Shown one piece after another: positions 1 through 9,457 of a stretch of DNA of 64,000 nucleotides. Both the position numbers and the translations under genes were made by a program. This DNA comes from Clostridia bacterium (GTDB taxonomy: Bacteria > Bacillota > Clostridia > Christensenellales > Borkfalkiaceae): the NCBI GenBank assembly GCA_017456055.1, contig JAFTKC010000002.1, positions 56,959 to 120,958 of the forward strand, read 5' to 3'. The number at the start of each line of letters is the position of its first letter. Positions within the stretch are counted from its first letter, which is position 1. Under the pieces are notes generated by a model, which searched no databases, had not been told where the DNA came from, and worked only from the letters and a program-made list of their open reading frames with translations.

Positions 1-667
1 GCTTTTGGGTTGGGTGAGCAGTATTTTCTGCCATAGACCAATAAGGAACGGAGATATCTCCCCAAAAATTTGATGGACAAGTATATCTAAACTTTCCGTC
101 TTCCGTTTGCTCCCAATCCTTTGGCTTTCCGTTTTCTTTATAAGGCGCAATTACTTTTTTTCTTTGCTTTACTTGCTCTAAATTAAAGGTAAAGTTTTTG
201 CCAACTGTACAATAGAAAATATCTTCCATTGAATTCTTCCAATTATCTTTTGCCCCTCTGCCTTTTTCTCTTTCCCAAGTAATTCTATTTCTAATCGTAA
301 AATGCTTTTCTAATACGACGCCAAGTGGAATAGCCGTTTTCCAATCACAGCAAACGTAAACACTTGCCGTTTCCTTTAGTTTGGGCTTAACCTTTTCTAT
401 CCAACTTTCTAGATAAGAAATATACTCTTCGGTATTAGTTTCCTTAAATTCGTTGCCGTGAAAATCTTTAGTTAAATTATAAGGTGGATCAACGATTAGT
501 AAATCTATCGATTTATCTAAAATATTTTCAATAGCCTCAAAAAAATCGCCTAAAACGGTCACACAATTTTGCCCTTTTTTTAGGTCTTTAGCCTTTACGC
601 ACCTACTTAAATACTCAGGAGAATCTTCAATTTGAAAATCAATTGTTTTATTTCTTTTCGCTTTCAT
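1..667 (-). CDS. Site-specific DNA adenine methyltransferase (3' end cut off by window edge)
   Basis: The gene reads leftward off the window, so its C-terminus is missing. About 222 codons are visible. Near residue 60 is a DPPYNL motif, the catalytic motif IV of N6-adenine or N4-cytosine methyltransferases. The last visible codons read HPTQKP, typical of the motif just before the AdoMet-binding FxGxG motif in beta-class enzymes. The motif IV-first order therefore fits a beta-type enzyme. The ATG lies 2 bases after the rho stop, so it is probably co-transcribed with rho. No restriction endonuclease is visible; one could lie beyond the window, or the enzyme could be a solitary regulatory methylase. 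The family is clear and the target sequence is unknown. Confidence 0.85.
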   Translation of the reverse strand, partial: MKAKRNKTIDFQIEDSPEYLSRCVKAKDLKKGQNCVTVLGDFFEAIENILDKSIDLLIVDPPYNLTKDFHGNEFKETNTEEYISYLESWIEKVKPKLKETASVYVCCDWKTAIPLGVVLEKHFTIRNRITWEREKGRGAKDNWKNSMEDIFYCTVGKNFTFNLEQVKQRKKVIAPYKENGKPKDWEQTEDGKFRYTCPSNFWGDISVPYWSMAENTAHPTQK

Positions 668-669
668 AG

Positions 670-2136
670 TTATTTATCTAAAAGTTTTGTCCAAGCTTCC
701 GATTTGGATAAAAGTTCGCTATTGTCCTTAGTTTTTTTAAGCATTTCAAGTAGAGCGCTAGTTTGATCAGCACTACCACCCAATAATTTTCTTATTCTAT
801 AAACGGCGTCTAATTCTTCTTCACTAAGCAACAATTCTTCGTTTCTCGTTCCTGTCTTTTTTAGATCGATTGCAGGAAATATTCTTCTCTCGCTTAATTC
901 TCTAGACAAGTGAATTTCCATATTCCCCGTACTCTTAAACTCTTCGTATATAACGTCGTCCATCTTACTACCCGTATCGACCATTGCAGTTGCTAAAATA
1001 GTGATATTTCCGTTGCCTTTAGTATTTCTCGCCGAACCAAATAACTTTTTAGCCATTTGTAATGCAACGGGATCAATACCACCGGTTAACGTTTTTCCCG
1101 AAGATTCTATCGTATTGTTATAAGCCTTTGTCAATCTCGTAATAGAATCTAGCAATATTACTACGCTTGCCCCAAATTCAGCCATACGCTTTGCTCTCTC
1201 TATCACTAGTTCTGCAGCCCTAATATGATGTTCGGGCTTTTGGTCAAAGGTAGAATATACAACCTCTGCGTCTACGTTTTCAATAATATCAGTCACTTCT
1301 TCAGGACGCTCGTCAATAAGCAAGACGAATAGATTTACTTCTGGATTTTTCTTTTCAATACACTTAGCGAGTTTTTTAACAAGGGTAGTTTTACCAGCCT
1401 TTGGAGGAGCGACGATAAGACCACGTTGTCCCTTTCCAATAGGCGCAAAAAGGTCAATACAACGAAGTGATAAATCTTCAGACAAGCCAAAGTTAAATCT
1501 ACGCTTTGGATAGCAAGGAATTAAAGAGTCAAAATCGTCCCTACCTAAAATATAATCTGGAAAAGCGTCGTTTATCTCAGTGACAACAAACGCTGACGGT
1601 GCGCTACCTTCTTTTATAACTTTAGCCCTTGCCTTAACTTTATCGCCACTTTTTAATTGATATTTTTTTATAACGTGTCCCGAAACGTGAACGTCGTTTG
1701 ATGACATTTCGTAATTTTTTGTTCGAATAAAGCCGTAGCCTGCTTCTAATTGTTCAAAAATACCTTCAACGGGAAACAATACTTGAGAATCTCTAAAAAC
1801 GTACTCGGAAGAGCCAAAGTTTTTGACGTATTCCGAATATGGAATTTTATCAGGATCAATAGGCTTATCTTCTTTCTTCTCTTCATTAGCCTTACTTTCA
1901 TCTTCTTCGTCGTCTACTATGAACGCAGATAAATTGATTTTAGTTTTTACACGCGCACCCTTAGTGCCCCAAACGGGAGCAACCTTATTTTGCTGAACAT
2001 CCATAATGGCTTCAATAAGTTCTTCTTTATTTTGAGTACTAGGCGACTTAACGCCAATTACTCTGCCAATTTCTCTAAGCGTACCAATTACTTGCTCGCT
2101 TAGAATTTCTTTAGTAAAAGTAATAAATTTTGCCAT
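670..2136 (-). CDS. rho: Transcription termination factor Rho
   Basis: Hexameric RNA-dependent ATPase that releases RNA polymerase. Visible parts are an N-terminal Rho helix-extended-loop region (first 50 residues), a cold-shock-like RNA-binding fold (about residues 122-175), Walker A APPKAGKT (about 243-250) and the Walker B/switch segment [12 protein letters not shown] start it at the ATG encoding MAKFIT because a GGGAG ribosome site stands just before it; an upstream in-frame start would run into the flavoprotein gene. At about 488 aa it is longer than the usual 420. The excess is a Lys/Glu/Asp-rich insertion at about residues 70-100, between the N-terminal region and the RNA-binding fold. 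Such insertions are known in several Rho lineages. Confidence 0.97.
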   Translation of the reverse strand: MAKFITFTKEILSEQVIGTLREIGRVIGVKSPSTQNKEELIEAIMDVQQNKVAPVWGTKGARVKTKINLSAFIVDDEEDESKANEEKKEDKPIDPDKIPYSEYVKNFGSSEYVFRDSQVLFPVEGIFEQLEAGYGFIRTKNYEMSSNDVHVSGHVIKKYQLKSGDKVKARAKVIKEGSAPSAFVVTEINDAFPDYILGRDDFDSLIPCYPKRRFNFGLSEDLSLRCIDLFAPIGKGQRGLIVAPPKAGKTTLVKKLAKCIEKKNPEVNLFVLLIDERPEEVTDIIENVDAEVVYSTFDQKPEHHIRAAELVIERAKRMAEFGASVVILLDSITRLTKAYNNTIESSGKTLTGGIDPVALQMAKKLFGSARNTKGNGNITILATAMVDTGSKMDDVIYEEFKSTGNMEIHLSRELSERRIFPAIDLKKTGTRNEELLLSEEELDAVYRIRKLLGGSADQTSALLEMLKKTKDNSELLSKSEAWTKLLDK

Positions 2137-2137
2137 A

Positions 2138-3334
2138 TTATTCTCCCTTTTTTTCTTTAATGCTTCTAGCGGATAAAATTCCACTAACAAATGCAAAAGT
2201 TAAATTGAATCCACCACAATCTCCGTCAACGTCAAGAAGTTCGCCCGTTAAGTAGAGATTTTTCACCAATTTACTTTGCATTGTGAACGGATTTACGTTA
2301 TTAGTATCAATTCCACCCTTTGTCACTTGAGCGTAATTAAATCCAAGATTTCCCGTCACCTTAAACTCTAGATTTTTAACTGCAAACGCAATATCTTCTT
2401 CTCTAAAATATTTTTTACAAATTATTCTACCTAATTGCTTATTAACTATACCGAGAAGCAAGTCTTCATTAGGAAATATCTTGAGTTCTTTTCTAGTCTT
2501 AATTATATTTAACAATTCTTCTAATGATAACCAAGGCAAAAGTTCTACTCTAACCTTTGGATTTTTTGCATTTTGTAGTCCTACCAACTTAAAAATTGAA
2601 GAGCCCGATAGCCCGTATTCAGTAAAGAGCAAATCACCTTCAACGTTTGATAAAACTTGCTCGCCGTCTAATGCATATACTTTGGCTTTTTCCTTAACTC
2701 CCTTTAGCCCCTTATACTCTTTTAATTCTGCTTTAATTTGAACGAGTGCAGGCGAAAGATTAGTTAATTTGTGCCCAAAATTTTCTAATAGACGATACGA
2801 CGAGCCGTCCGTTCCATATTGTTTTCCCGCCGAACCACCAAACGCACACACTACGTATTTTGCCTTTACAACCTTATTTTCACTATATATTAAAAAGCAA
2901 TCGTCCTTTTTTTCAACTATGTCTACGTAAAAATTAGTTTGAAGTTGGCATTTTTTAGCATCTAAAAAATATCTTAAATTGTCCAAAACTGAATTTGCCT
3001 GCAGAGAAATAGGAAAAATTTTGCCGTCTTCTTGAACAAAAGTAAAAATTCCTAACTTTTCTAGATATTTTCTAATATCAATTTCATTTAAAAGGGGAAA
3101 AAAGGCAGTAATAAAGCCCTTGTTGCCGTGATAATTTTCTCTAGAAATTTGCTCGTTAGTCAAATTTCCTTGCCCATTACCCGTAGCAACAAGTTTTTTA
3201 CCTACCCTATCGTTTCGCTCAAGAATAACTACTTCTTCACCTGATAAGGCATTATTACCAGAAAGCAACTCCACGGCACTAAGTAGCCCAGAAGCACCTC
3301 CGCCAATAATGGCAACTTGATAAATCTTATTCAA
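2138..3334 (-). CDS. HI0933-family FAD-dependent flavoprotein (YhiN-like)
   Basis: 398 aa. The N-terminus has a Rossmann dinucleotide-binding motif GGGASGL after a hydrophobic strand, followed by ERNDRVGKKLVATGNGQGNLTN, a segment typical of the HI0933/YhiN flavoproteins. The C-terminus has the family's second nucleotide-contacting block (KGGIDTNNVNP, then LTGELLDVDGDCGGFNLTFAF). The start is TTG, chosen because AAGGAG lies 6 bases upstream. The stop is 1 base from the rho ATG, so the rho ribosome site lies inside this gene. The biochemical role of the family is poorly defined; it is annotated generally as an NAD(P)/FAD-dependent oxidoreductase. Confidence 0.9.
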   Translation of the reverse strand: MNKIYQVAIIGGGASGLLSAVELLSGNNALSGEEVVILERNDRVGKKLVATGNGQGNLTNEQISRENYHGNKGFITAFFPLLNEIDIRKYLEKLGIFTFVQEDGKIFPISLQANSVLDNLRYFLDAKKCQLQTNFYVDIVEKKDDCFLIYSENKVVKAKYVVCAFGGSAGKQYGTDGSSYRLLENFGHKLTNLSPALVQIKAELKEYKGLKGVKEKAKVYALDGEQVLSNVEGDLLFTEYGLSGSSIFKLVGLQNAKNPKVRVELLPWLSLEELLNIIKTRKELKIFPNEDLLLGIVNKQLGRIICKKYFREEDIAFAVKNLEFKVTGNLGFNYAQVTKGGIDTNNVNPFTMQSKLVKNLYLTGELLDVDGDCGGFNLTFAFVSGILSARSIKEKKGE

Positions 3335-3419
3335 TTTTTACTCCTTAAAAACGTGGGAATCCACAAAAATTTGAATTTACAAAATATTAACTTTTGTAAT
3401 TAAAAACTACAACCCGATT

Positions 3420-4067
3420 TTATTTGATTAAATCTAAAAGGTCGTTTGGGCTACAAGCAAACACTTTCGCCCCGAAAGATTGTAAAAATTCTTTATCTCT
3501 ATAACCCCACAATACCGAAATTGACTTAACGCCTGCGTTTTTAGCCGTCAAACAGTCGGTTTCTCCGTCACCTATAAAATAGGTTTCCTCTATCGTGGAA
3601 TTTAATTTACTTATGATATTTAACGTTTCCGTTTTATCTGGCTTACGCTTTCTACCCTCGGCGTAGCCCACCACCATATCAAACTCAACGTCGCCAAAAT
3701 AATTTTGCATAACGTTATCGGTAGTTTCTTGTGGTTTATTAGTTAAAACGGCTATCTTAAAGCCCTTTCCCTTTAGAGTATATAGGAGTTCTTTCACTCC
3801 GTCGTATACTTTAGTTCTTGGACTGCCTGAACTTGTGTAGACTCTATTATAATAAGCAAGCCTTTCGTCCAAAAGTTCACTTGAAATTTCTTCGCCAATA
3901 CAATCTTTTACAAGATTTCTAGCGCCGTTTCCAATAAACTTTCTAACGTCACTATAACTTCTTTTTTTATAGCCGAATTTTTCTAAAGTTTGGTTGACGT
4001 AATACTCAATATCTGGAAGTGAATCAATAAGCGTTCCGTCTAAGTCGAATATAGCAAGTTTGCCCAT
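3420..4067 (-). CDS. gph: HAD-superfamily phosphatase, phosphoglycolate phosphatase-like
   Basis: 215 aa. HAD motif I FDLDGTLIDS with the nucleophilic Asp is at residues 7-16. Motif II (VLTNKP), the motif III lysine (KPDK) and motif IV (IGDGETDC) follow in order. An alpha-helical cap (about residues 15-85) makes it subclass I, like Gph/PpaX. The ATG overlaps the argS stop by one base (TAATG), so translation is probably coupled. The exact substrate cannot be read from sequence; phosphoglycolate and pyrophosphate (PpaX) are both possible. The 85 bases after it hold only a small GTGG/CCAC hairpin. Confidence 0.8.
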   Translation of the reverse strand: MGKLAIFDLDGTLIDSLPDIEYYVNQTLEKFGYKKRSYSDVRKFIGNGARNLVKDCIGEEISSELLDERLAYYNRVYTSSGSPRTKVYDGVKELLYTLKGKGFKIAVLTNKPQETTDNVMQNYFGDVEFDMVVGYAEGRKRKPDKTETLNIISKLNSTIEETYFIGDGETDCLTAKNAGVKSISVLWGYRDKEFLQSFGAKVFACSPNDLLDLIK

Positions 4068-5749
4068 TACATTTCCTCTACGGTTTCAATTCCTAAAAGA
4101 TTTAACGCGTTAGTTAGGGTGATTTTTACACTCTTTGTTAACGCAAGTCTTAGGTTTTTAGCATTATCGTCATCACAAGCAATCTTGCAATTCATATAGA
4201 ATTTGTTAAATACACCCGAAAGTTCTAGTGCGTATCTCGTAATTAAAGACGGCTCGTAATTTTTTGATGCAGATTGAACGATTTCACCAAATTTAGATAA
4301 GGTTGATACTACGTCGTACTCTTCTTCAGCAAGTTCACTTATAGTATATTGACTAGGCTCACCAACTTTATTCAATACGCTATTGCAACGTGCAACCGTA
4401 TATTGAACGTAGGGGCAAGTTTCCCCCTCAAAACTCAATACTCTATCATAACTAAAAACGATATCCTTTATTTTATTGTTGCAAAGAGCACCGAAAATTA
4501 CTGCGCCCGTTCCAACTGCTTTTGCCGTGTGGTCTTTATCTTTTATGTTAGGATTCTTTTCTTCAATGACTTTATAAGCCTTTTCTATGGTTTTATTTAT
4601 AACGTCTTCAAGTAATACGACGTTTCCAGATCTAGTACTCATTGAGCCCGACTCTAGTGAAACCATACCATACGCTACGTGAACTAAGTCTTTCGCCCAC
4701 TCTCTACCCATTAGTTCCACAACCTTGAAGAATTGCTTAAAGTGTAGATTTTGTTGATAAGCAACTACGTATAAGCACTTATCAAAATCGTAGGTTTTCT
4801 TTCTATACATTGCAGCGGCAATATCACGAGTTGCATATAACGTTGAGCCATCTGACTTCAAGATTAAGCAAGGTGGCATTCCGTACTCTTCTAAATCTAC
4901 GATTGACGCTCCGTCCGAAATCTTAATTAATCCCTTTTCTTTTAATTCTTCAACTACGGGAGCCATTTTGTCGTTATAAAAACTCTCGCCAGCATACGAA
5001 TCAAAAGATACGTTTAGTAGTTTATAAATTTTATCAACTTCTTCTAATGTGATTTCTTTAAAAAGATTAAAGAGTTTATTGCTTTCTTCGTCACCATCTT
5101 CTATCAACTTAAAATAACGTCTCGCCTCGTCGTCTAAAGATGGATTTAACTTAGCCTCGTCGTGAAATTTAACGTAAATTCTAGTTAGTTCTTTGAGCCT
5201 ACCTTCTTTTACAGCCTCAAAACTACTCCACTTTTTAAACGCAACTATAAGTTTACCAAATTGCGTTCCGTAATCTCCAAGGTGATTTATACCTACTACT
5301 TCATAACCCAAAAATTTAAAAATTTTACAAAGAGCGCTACCTATAACGGTGGTGCTTAAATGTCCGATATGAAATGGCTTTGCAATATTTATCGACGAAT
5401 AGTCAATACAAATAGTCTTTCCCTTACCAATGGTTGAACTTCCGTAGTTCTCTTTTTCGTTTAGAACTTTTGAAAGTACTTCGTTCGCAAGCGAAATTCT
5501 ATTAACCTTAAAATTAAGGTAGCCGTTAACTGCGCTACACTCCGAAATATATTCGTCTAAAACAAAACCTGCCTTTAGGTCTTCAGCAATCTTAATTGGT
5601 GATGAACGCAAAATCTTAGAAAGCTTAAAGCAAGGCAATGCGTAGTCCCCCATTTCTAGATTAGGTGGAATTTCAATATAACTTTCTAAAGTAGGCGTGT
5701 CAACCGAGTCGATATTTAATTTTTTTGCAATGTGATTCTTGTAATTCAT
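4067..5749 (-). CDS. argS: Arginyl-tRNA synthetase
   Basis: Class I synthetase of 560 aa, normal for the family. The N-terminal Add1 domain that reads the tRNA D-loop occupies about residues 1-90. The ATP-binding signature HIGH follows in the segment KPFHIGHLS (about residues 125-132). ArgRS usually lacks a canonical KMSKS loop, and here the place is taken by MSTRSGN. The C-terminal DALR anticodon-binding helices end the protein. It starts at ATG behind AAAAGGAAAAG. It heads the run argS-gph-HI0933-rho-methyltransferase, all on the minus strand with short or no gaps. Confidence 0.97.
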   Translation of the reverse strand: MNYKNHIAKKLNIDSVDTPTLESYIEIPPNLEMGDYALPCFKLSKILRSSPIKIAEDLKAGFVLDEYISECSAVNGYLNFKVNRISLANEVLSKVLNEKENYGSSTIGKGKTICIDYSSINIAKPFHIGHLSTTVIGSALCKIFKFLGYEVVGINHLGDYGTQFGKLIVAFKKWSSFEAVKEGRLKELTRIYVKFHDEAKLNPSLDDEARRYFKLIEDGDEESNKLFNLFKEITLEEVDKIYKLLNVSFDSYAGESFYNDKMAPVVEELKEKGLIKISDGASIVDLEEYGMPPCLILKSDGSTLYATRDIAAAMYRKKTYDFDKCLYVVAYQQNLHFKQFFKVVELMGREWAKDLVHVAYGMVSLESGSMSTRSGNVVLLEDVINKTIEKAYKVIEEKNPNIKDKDHTAKAVGTGAVIFGALCNNKIKDIVFSYDRVLSFEGETCPYVQYTVARCNSVLNKVGEPSQYTISELAEEEYDVVSTLSKFGEIVQSASKNYEPSLITRYALELSGVFNKFYMNCKIACDDDNAKNLRLALTKSVKITLTNALNLLGIETVEEM

Positions 5750-5811
5750 AATCTTTTCCTTTTATTTTAATTATAATAACATAAAATTTATTAAAAATGC
5801 AACATAAAAAG

Positions 5812-5840
5812 TTGTAATTTTATTTTTTTTAATTTATAAT
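5812..5840 (+). promoter_or_regulatory. Sigma-A-type promoter of ychF
   Basis: The -35 is TTGTAA (5812-5817) and the -10 is TATAAT (5835-5840), with a 17-base spacer. Transcription would begin about 30 bases before the ychF ATG, which has its own GAGAGGA ribosome site. The 125-base gap is shared with the divergent argS, whose promoter is less clear: TTGCAT is present but the TATAAT lies at a non-standard distance. Confidence 0.7.
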
Positions 5841-5874
5841 TATATATACTTAAACAATTCGAGAGGAAATTTTA

Positions 5875-6972
5875 ATGAAACTTGGAGTCGTAGGCTTACC
5901 TAACGTAGGAAAATCAACTTTATTTAACGCAATAACAAAAGCAGGCGCTGAGTGCGCTAACTACCCTTTCTGCACTATCGAACCAAACGTTGGCGTCGTA
6001 GCCGTTCCAGACGAACGCTTAAACGTTCTAGCAAAAATGTATAATACAAAAAAAATTACTCCTGCGGTAGTTGAATTCGTTGATATTGCAGGCTTAGTTA
6101 AGGGCGCTAGCAAAGGCGAAGGCTTAGGGAATAAATTTTTAGCAAACATTAGAGAAACGGACGCTATAGTTCACGTGGTTAGATGTTTTGAAGATGAAAA
6201 CGTCACCCACGTAGACAATCAAGTAGATCCATTAAGAGATATTGAAACTATCAATATGGAACTAATTTTTGCCGATTTAGAAGCAATTAAAAAGCGTTTT
6301 GATAAAGCCTTCAATATGATTAAAACGGGCGATAAAAAGTATAAAATTGAAGCCGATTTCTTACAAAGGCTTTTAGATCACTTAAACGAGTTTAAGCCGG
6401 CTAGAAGTCTTCCCTGTACTGAAGAAGAAAAAGAATACCTTAAAGACCTATTTTTAATCACTTCTAAACCCGTTATTTACACGGCAAATATTAGTGAAAA
6501 AGATATGGATAAAAATGATGAAGATATCCCACTAGCAAAACTAGTTATCGACTACGCAAAAAAAGAAAACGCCGAATATATGGTGATTTCTGCTAAAACT
6601 GAAGAAGAGTTATCTTCCCTAGAAGACGACGAAAAGCAAATATTCTTAGAAGAACTTGGTATTAAAGAAAGTGGTCTAGATAAATTAGTTAAGGTTTCTT
6701 ATAGAGTTTTAGGGCTTATCAGTTATCTAACTGCCGGCGAAAAAGAAGTTAGAGCGTGGACCATTGAAAACGGCACGAAAGCACCACAAGCAGCAGGTAA
6801 AATTCACTCGGATTTTGAAAAAGGTTTTATTAGAGCCGAAATCGTTGACTACGATATTTTAGTTGAGTTAGGCTCGTTTAACGCTGCGAAAGAAAAAGGT
6901 AAAGTTAGGTCGGAAGGCAAAGAATACGTTATGAAAGATAGCGACGTTGTCTTATTTAGATTTAACGTTTAG
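5875..6972 (+). CDS. ychF: Redox-regulated ATPase/GTPase YchF (OBG family)
   Basis: 365 aa. The N-terminal G domain shows G1 GLPNVGKST (residues 6-14), G2/G3 with DIAGLVKGAS (about residues 69-78), and a helical coiled-coil insertion (about residues 130-200). The C-terminal TGS domain includes RAWTIENGTKAPQAAGKIHSDF, diagnostic of YchF/Ola1. These proteins bind ATP in preference to GTP and associate with the ribosome in stress responses. The gene is monocistronic, with its own promoter and a terminator hairpin shared with the convergent gyrA-type gene. Confidence 0.97.
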   Translation: MKLGVVGLPNVGKSTLFNAITKAGAECANYPFCTIEPNVGVVAVPDERLNVLAKMYNTKKITPAVVEFVDIAGLVKGASKGEGLGNKFLANIRETDAIVHVVRCFEDENVTHVDNQVDPLRDIETINMELIFADLEAIKKRFDKAFNMIKTGDKKYKIEADFLQRLLDHLNEFKPARSLPCTEEEKEYLKDLFLITSKPVIYTANISEKDMDKNDEDIPLAKLVIDYAKKENAEYMVISAKTEEELSSLEDDEKQIFLEELGIKESGLDKLVKVSYRVLGLISYLTAGEKEVRAWTIENGTKAPQAAGKIHSDFEKGFIRAEIVDYDILVELGSFNAAKEKGKVRSEGKEYVMKDSDVVLFRFNV

Positions 6973-6988
6973 AAATTAAAAAAATATG

Positions 6989-7018
6989 AAAAAGGATAGC
7001 ATTTTTGCCATCCTTTTT
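6989..7018. terminator. Bidirectional intrinsic terminator between ychF and gyrA-type gene
   Basis: The arms AAAAAGGATAGC (6989-7000) and GCCATCCTTTTT (7007-7018) pair with one mismatch around a short loop, flanked by A-runs and T-runs on both sides. It can stop transcription from ychF (plus) and from the gyrase operon (minus). Confidence 0.85.
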
Positions 7019-7022
7019 CTTT

Positions 7023-9449
7023 TTAGTAAAGTCTAAACACTTTTTCTGGTAAACGTTTTTTGTTTTCGTTCTTTAAGGTTTTACCCTTTGACGTTCTACT
7101 TTCTATAGAAATATCGTCACTATTTACGGTAAATGCTACGCCAAAGTTATCTATTACGGCTATATTTTCAGGCTCTTTTACTATCTTTGCAAAGACTATT
7201 TTATTAACCTTTCCAAGTTCGCAAATCTTAACGCCCTTTCCGTTTCGACCTTGTGGTTCGATTTCCGAAACGATAACTCTCTTATAGTAGCCTGTATCGG
7301 TCACAAGCAAGAATTCTCCCTCTTCGTCAACTTGAGTTATTAGAATTATCCTGTCGCCCTTATTGAGATTGATGCCCTTTACCCCTCCAGCAACTCTTCC
7401 TTGCAATGGAATATCATCTTTTTTAGCATTAAGCACAGCACCTTTTTCAGTGACGAATACAATTGTCGTTTCACTTAAGTCTTGCTCTACGCTTATTAGT
7501 TCGTCGCCGTCTTTTAGTTTGACCGCTTGATAGTATGGCTTTATTAGATTATATTCTTTCCACTCGGTCTTTTTAATCAAGCCGTCTTTAGTATAGAATA
7601 AAATATTACCCTCAGGAGTAGTCCCTCTCTCTGCCGTGAAGAAAGCAACGGGATATTCGTTTCTTGCGCACTCTAAAGCTATTTCGCTAAACTTAATGCC
7701 CTTATCTCTATATCTGCATTCGGGCATGTCTTCAACGTTAATCCTACAACAATTTCCTAGATTAGTAAACGCATATAGAACGTAATTGCTCTTAGCCTTT
7801 GCACAAACGGAAATAAAGTCTTCAGCAGTTGCGTTATCCTTAACGTTTCTATCGCTATTATTAAAGTTGCGCTCAGGAATCTTCTTAAAGATTTTTCCGT
7901 GCGTAAATATTAGCGTAAAATCTTCAATAGGCTTTAATTCTGCTTCTATATCTTTATCTTCGCTTTCTTGCTCTACACCACCAACGATTATCGTACTTCT
8001 TCTAGCATCTTTGAATTTCTTTTTAACCTCAAGAAGTTCTTTCTTTACGACGTCCATTTGCTTTGCTTTGCTAGCAATTATACTCGTTAAATATTCAATT
8101 TTTTCTTTCAACTCTTTAAGTTCTTGTTCGAGTTTATTTACTTCTAGTTTGGTAAGTCTTGCAAGTCTTAAGTCTAAAATAGCGTTGGCTTGAACTTCGC
8201 TTAAAGTAAATCTTTCTCTTAACTTTTGTCTTGCATCGGCAGTATTTTCCGCATTCTTTATAATCTTAACCACTTCGTCGATATTTTTTACTGCAACGAT
8301 TAAACCTTCAATTATATGAGCTCTTTCCTTTGCTCTTTCTAGTTCAAATTTGCATCTTCTTAAAACCACTTCTCTTTGATAGTTTACATAGTAAGAAATG
8401 ATTTCTAATAGACCTAGTTGGCAAGGTTTTCCATCAGCAATTGCAACCATATTTATACCAAACGAACTCTCTAATGCCGTCGTTTTATATAAATATTTCA
8501 AAATTTTATTCGCATCGGCGTCTTTTCTTAGTTTAATAACGGCTCTCATGCCGTTTCTATCAGACTCGTCAACAACGTCGGCAATTCCACCTAAAATATC
8601 CTTTTTTTCATCTTTTAGGTTAGAAATCTTCATTAGAAGTTCTGCTTTGTTTACTTGGTATGGTAATTCCGAAATAACTAAATTTTGCTTATCTCCTGTG
8701 TCCTTTTCGATAGTGACTCTAGCCTTAATTTTTATTTTGCCTCTACCCGTTTTATATGCCTCGATGAGTTCTTCGCCCGCAATAATATGCCCACCCGTTG
8801 GAAAATCAGGTGCAGGAATATATTTCATCATTTCTTTTAATGAAATCTTAGGGTTATCAATATATGCGATAGTGCCGTTAACCACTTCGCCTAAGTTATG
8901 CGTTGGAATATTGGTCGCTAGACCTACTGCAATACCCGTTGCGCCGTTAACTAGAAGATTTGGGTATCTTCCTGGAAGAGTTTCCGGCTCCATACAAGTA
9001 TCGTCAAAGTTAAGGTTAAAGTTAACCGTATCCTTATCAATATCTCTAAGTAATTCTAGGGCTAGAGAATTTAATCTCGCTTCAGTATATCTATACGCTG
9101 CAGCAGAGTCTCCGTCCACCGTACCAAAGTTTCCGTGTCCGTCGACAAGCGTAGTTCTCATATTAAAATCTTGCGCTAAGTGAACTAACGCACCATATAC
9201 CGAACTATCTCCGTGTGGATGGTATTTACCCAAAACTTCACCGACGATTTTTGCACATTTTTTGTGTGGTTTATCAGGCGTTAGCCCCATTTCGTGCATT
9301 GCGTATAGAATTCTTCTTTGAACGGGTTTTAATCCGTCTTCTACCCTAGGAAGCGCTCTATCAAGAATAACGTTTTCCGCATAGGGAATCATAGAATTTT
9401 TTAGCACTTCGTCAATTGAACTTACGATTACGTTGTTTTCCTTTTCCAT
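7023..9449 (-). CDS. gyrA: Type IIA DNA topoisomerase subunit A (gyrase A / ParC family)
   Basis: 808 aa. The breakage-reunion domain carries the catalytic tyrosine (about Y121) in [10 protein letters not shown], with the upstream winged-helix block [11 protein letters not shown] and [10 protein letters not shown] coiled-coil arm spans about residues 370-490. The C-terminal beta-pinwheel has repeats such as [13 protein letters not shown]. The usual GyrA box (QRRGGRG-like), expected early in the pinwheel, is not seen. That leaves open whether this is true gyrase or a topoisomerase IV-like second enzyme. It follows the B subunit by 8 bases in one operon. The symbol is given by family resemblance only. 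Confidence 0.85.
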   Translation of the reverse strand: MEKENNVIVSSIDEVLKNSMIPYAENVILDRALPRVEDGLKPVQRRILYAMHEMGLTPDKPHKKCAKIVGEVLGKYHPHGDSSVYGALVHLAQDFNMRTTLVDGHGNFGTVDGDSAAAYRYTEARLNSLALELLRDIDKDTVNFNLNFDDTCMEPETLPGRYPNLLVNGATGIAVGLATNIPTHNLGEVVNGTIAYIDNPKISLKEMMKYIPAPDFPTGGHIIAGEELIEAYKTGRGKIKIKARVTIEKDTGDKQNLVISELPYQVNKAELLMKISNLKDEKKDILGGIADVVDESDRNGMRAVIKLRKDADANKILKYLYKTTALESSFGINMVAIADGKPCQLGLLEIISYYVNYQREVVLRRCKFELERAKERAHIIEGLIVAVKNIDEVVKIIKNAENTADARQKLRERFTLSEVQANAILDLRLARLTKLEVNKLEQELKELKEKIEYLTSIIASKAKQMDVVKKELLEVKKKFKDARRSTIIVGGVEQESEDKDIEAELKPIEDFTLIFTHGKIFKKIPERNFNNSDRNVKDNATAEDFISVCAKAKSNYVLYAFTNLGNCCRINVEDMPECRYRDKGIKFSEIALECARNEYPVAFFTAERGTTPEGNILFYTKDGLIKKTEWKEYNLIKPYYQAVKLKDGDELISVEQDLSETTIVFVTEKGAVLNAKKDDIPLQGRVAGGVKGINLNKGDRIILITQVDEEGEFLLVTDTGYYKRVIVSEIEPQGRNGKGVKICELGKVNKIVFAKIVKEPENIAVIDNFGVAFTVNSDDISIESRTSKGKTLKNENKKRLPEKVFRLY

Positions 9450-9457
9450 ACTTCCCT

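Noticed and set aside
8398-9183. A 261-codon open frame on the plus strand opposite gyrA.
   Set aside because: It lies wholly inside gyrA in antisense, has low-complexity Ser/Leu composition, no ribosome site, and is a codon-bias shadow.
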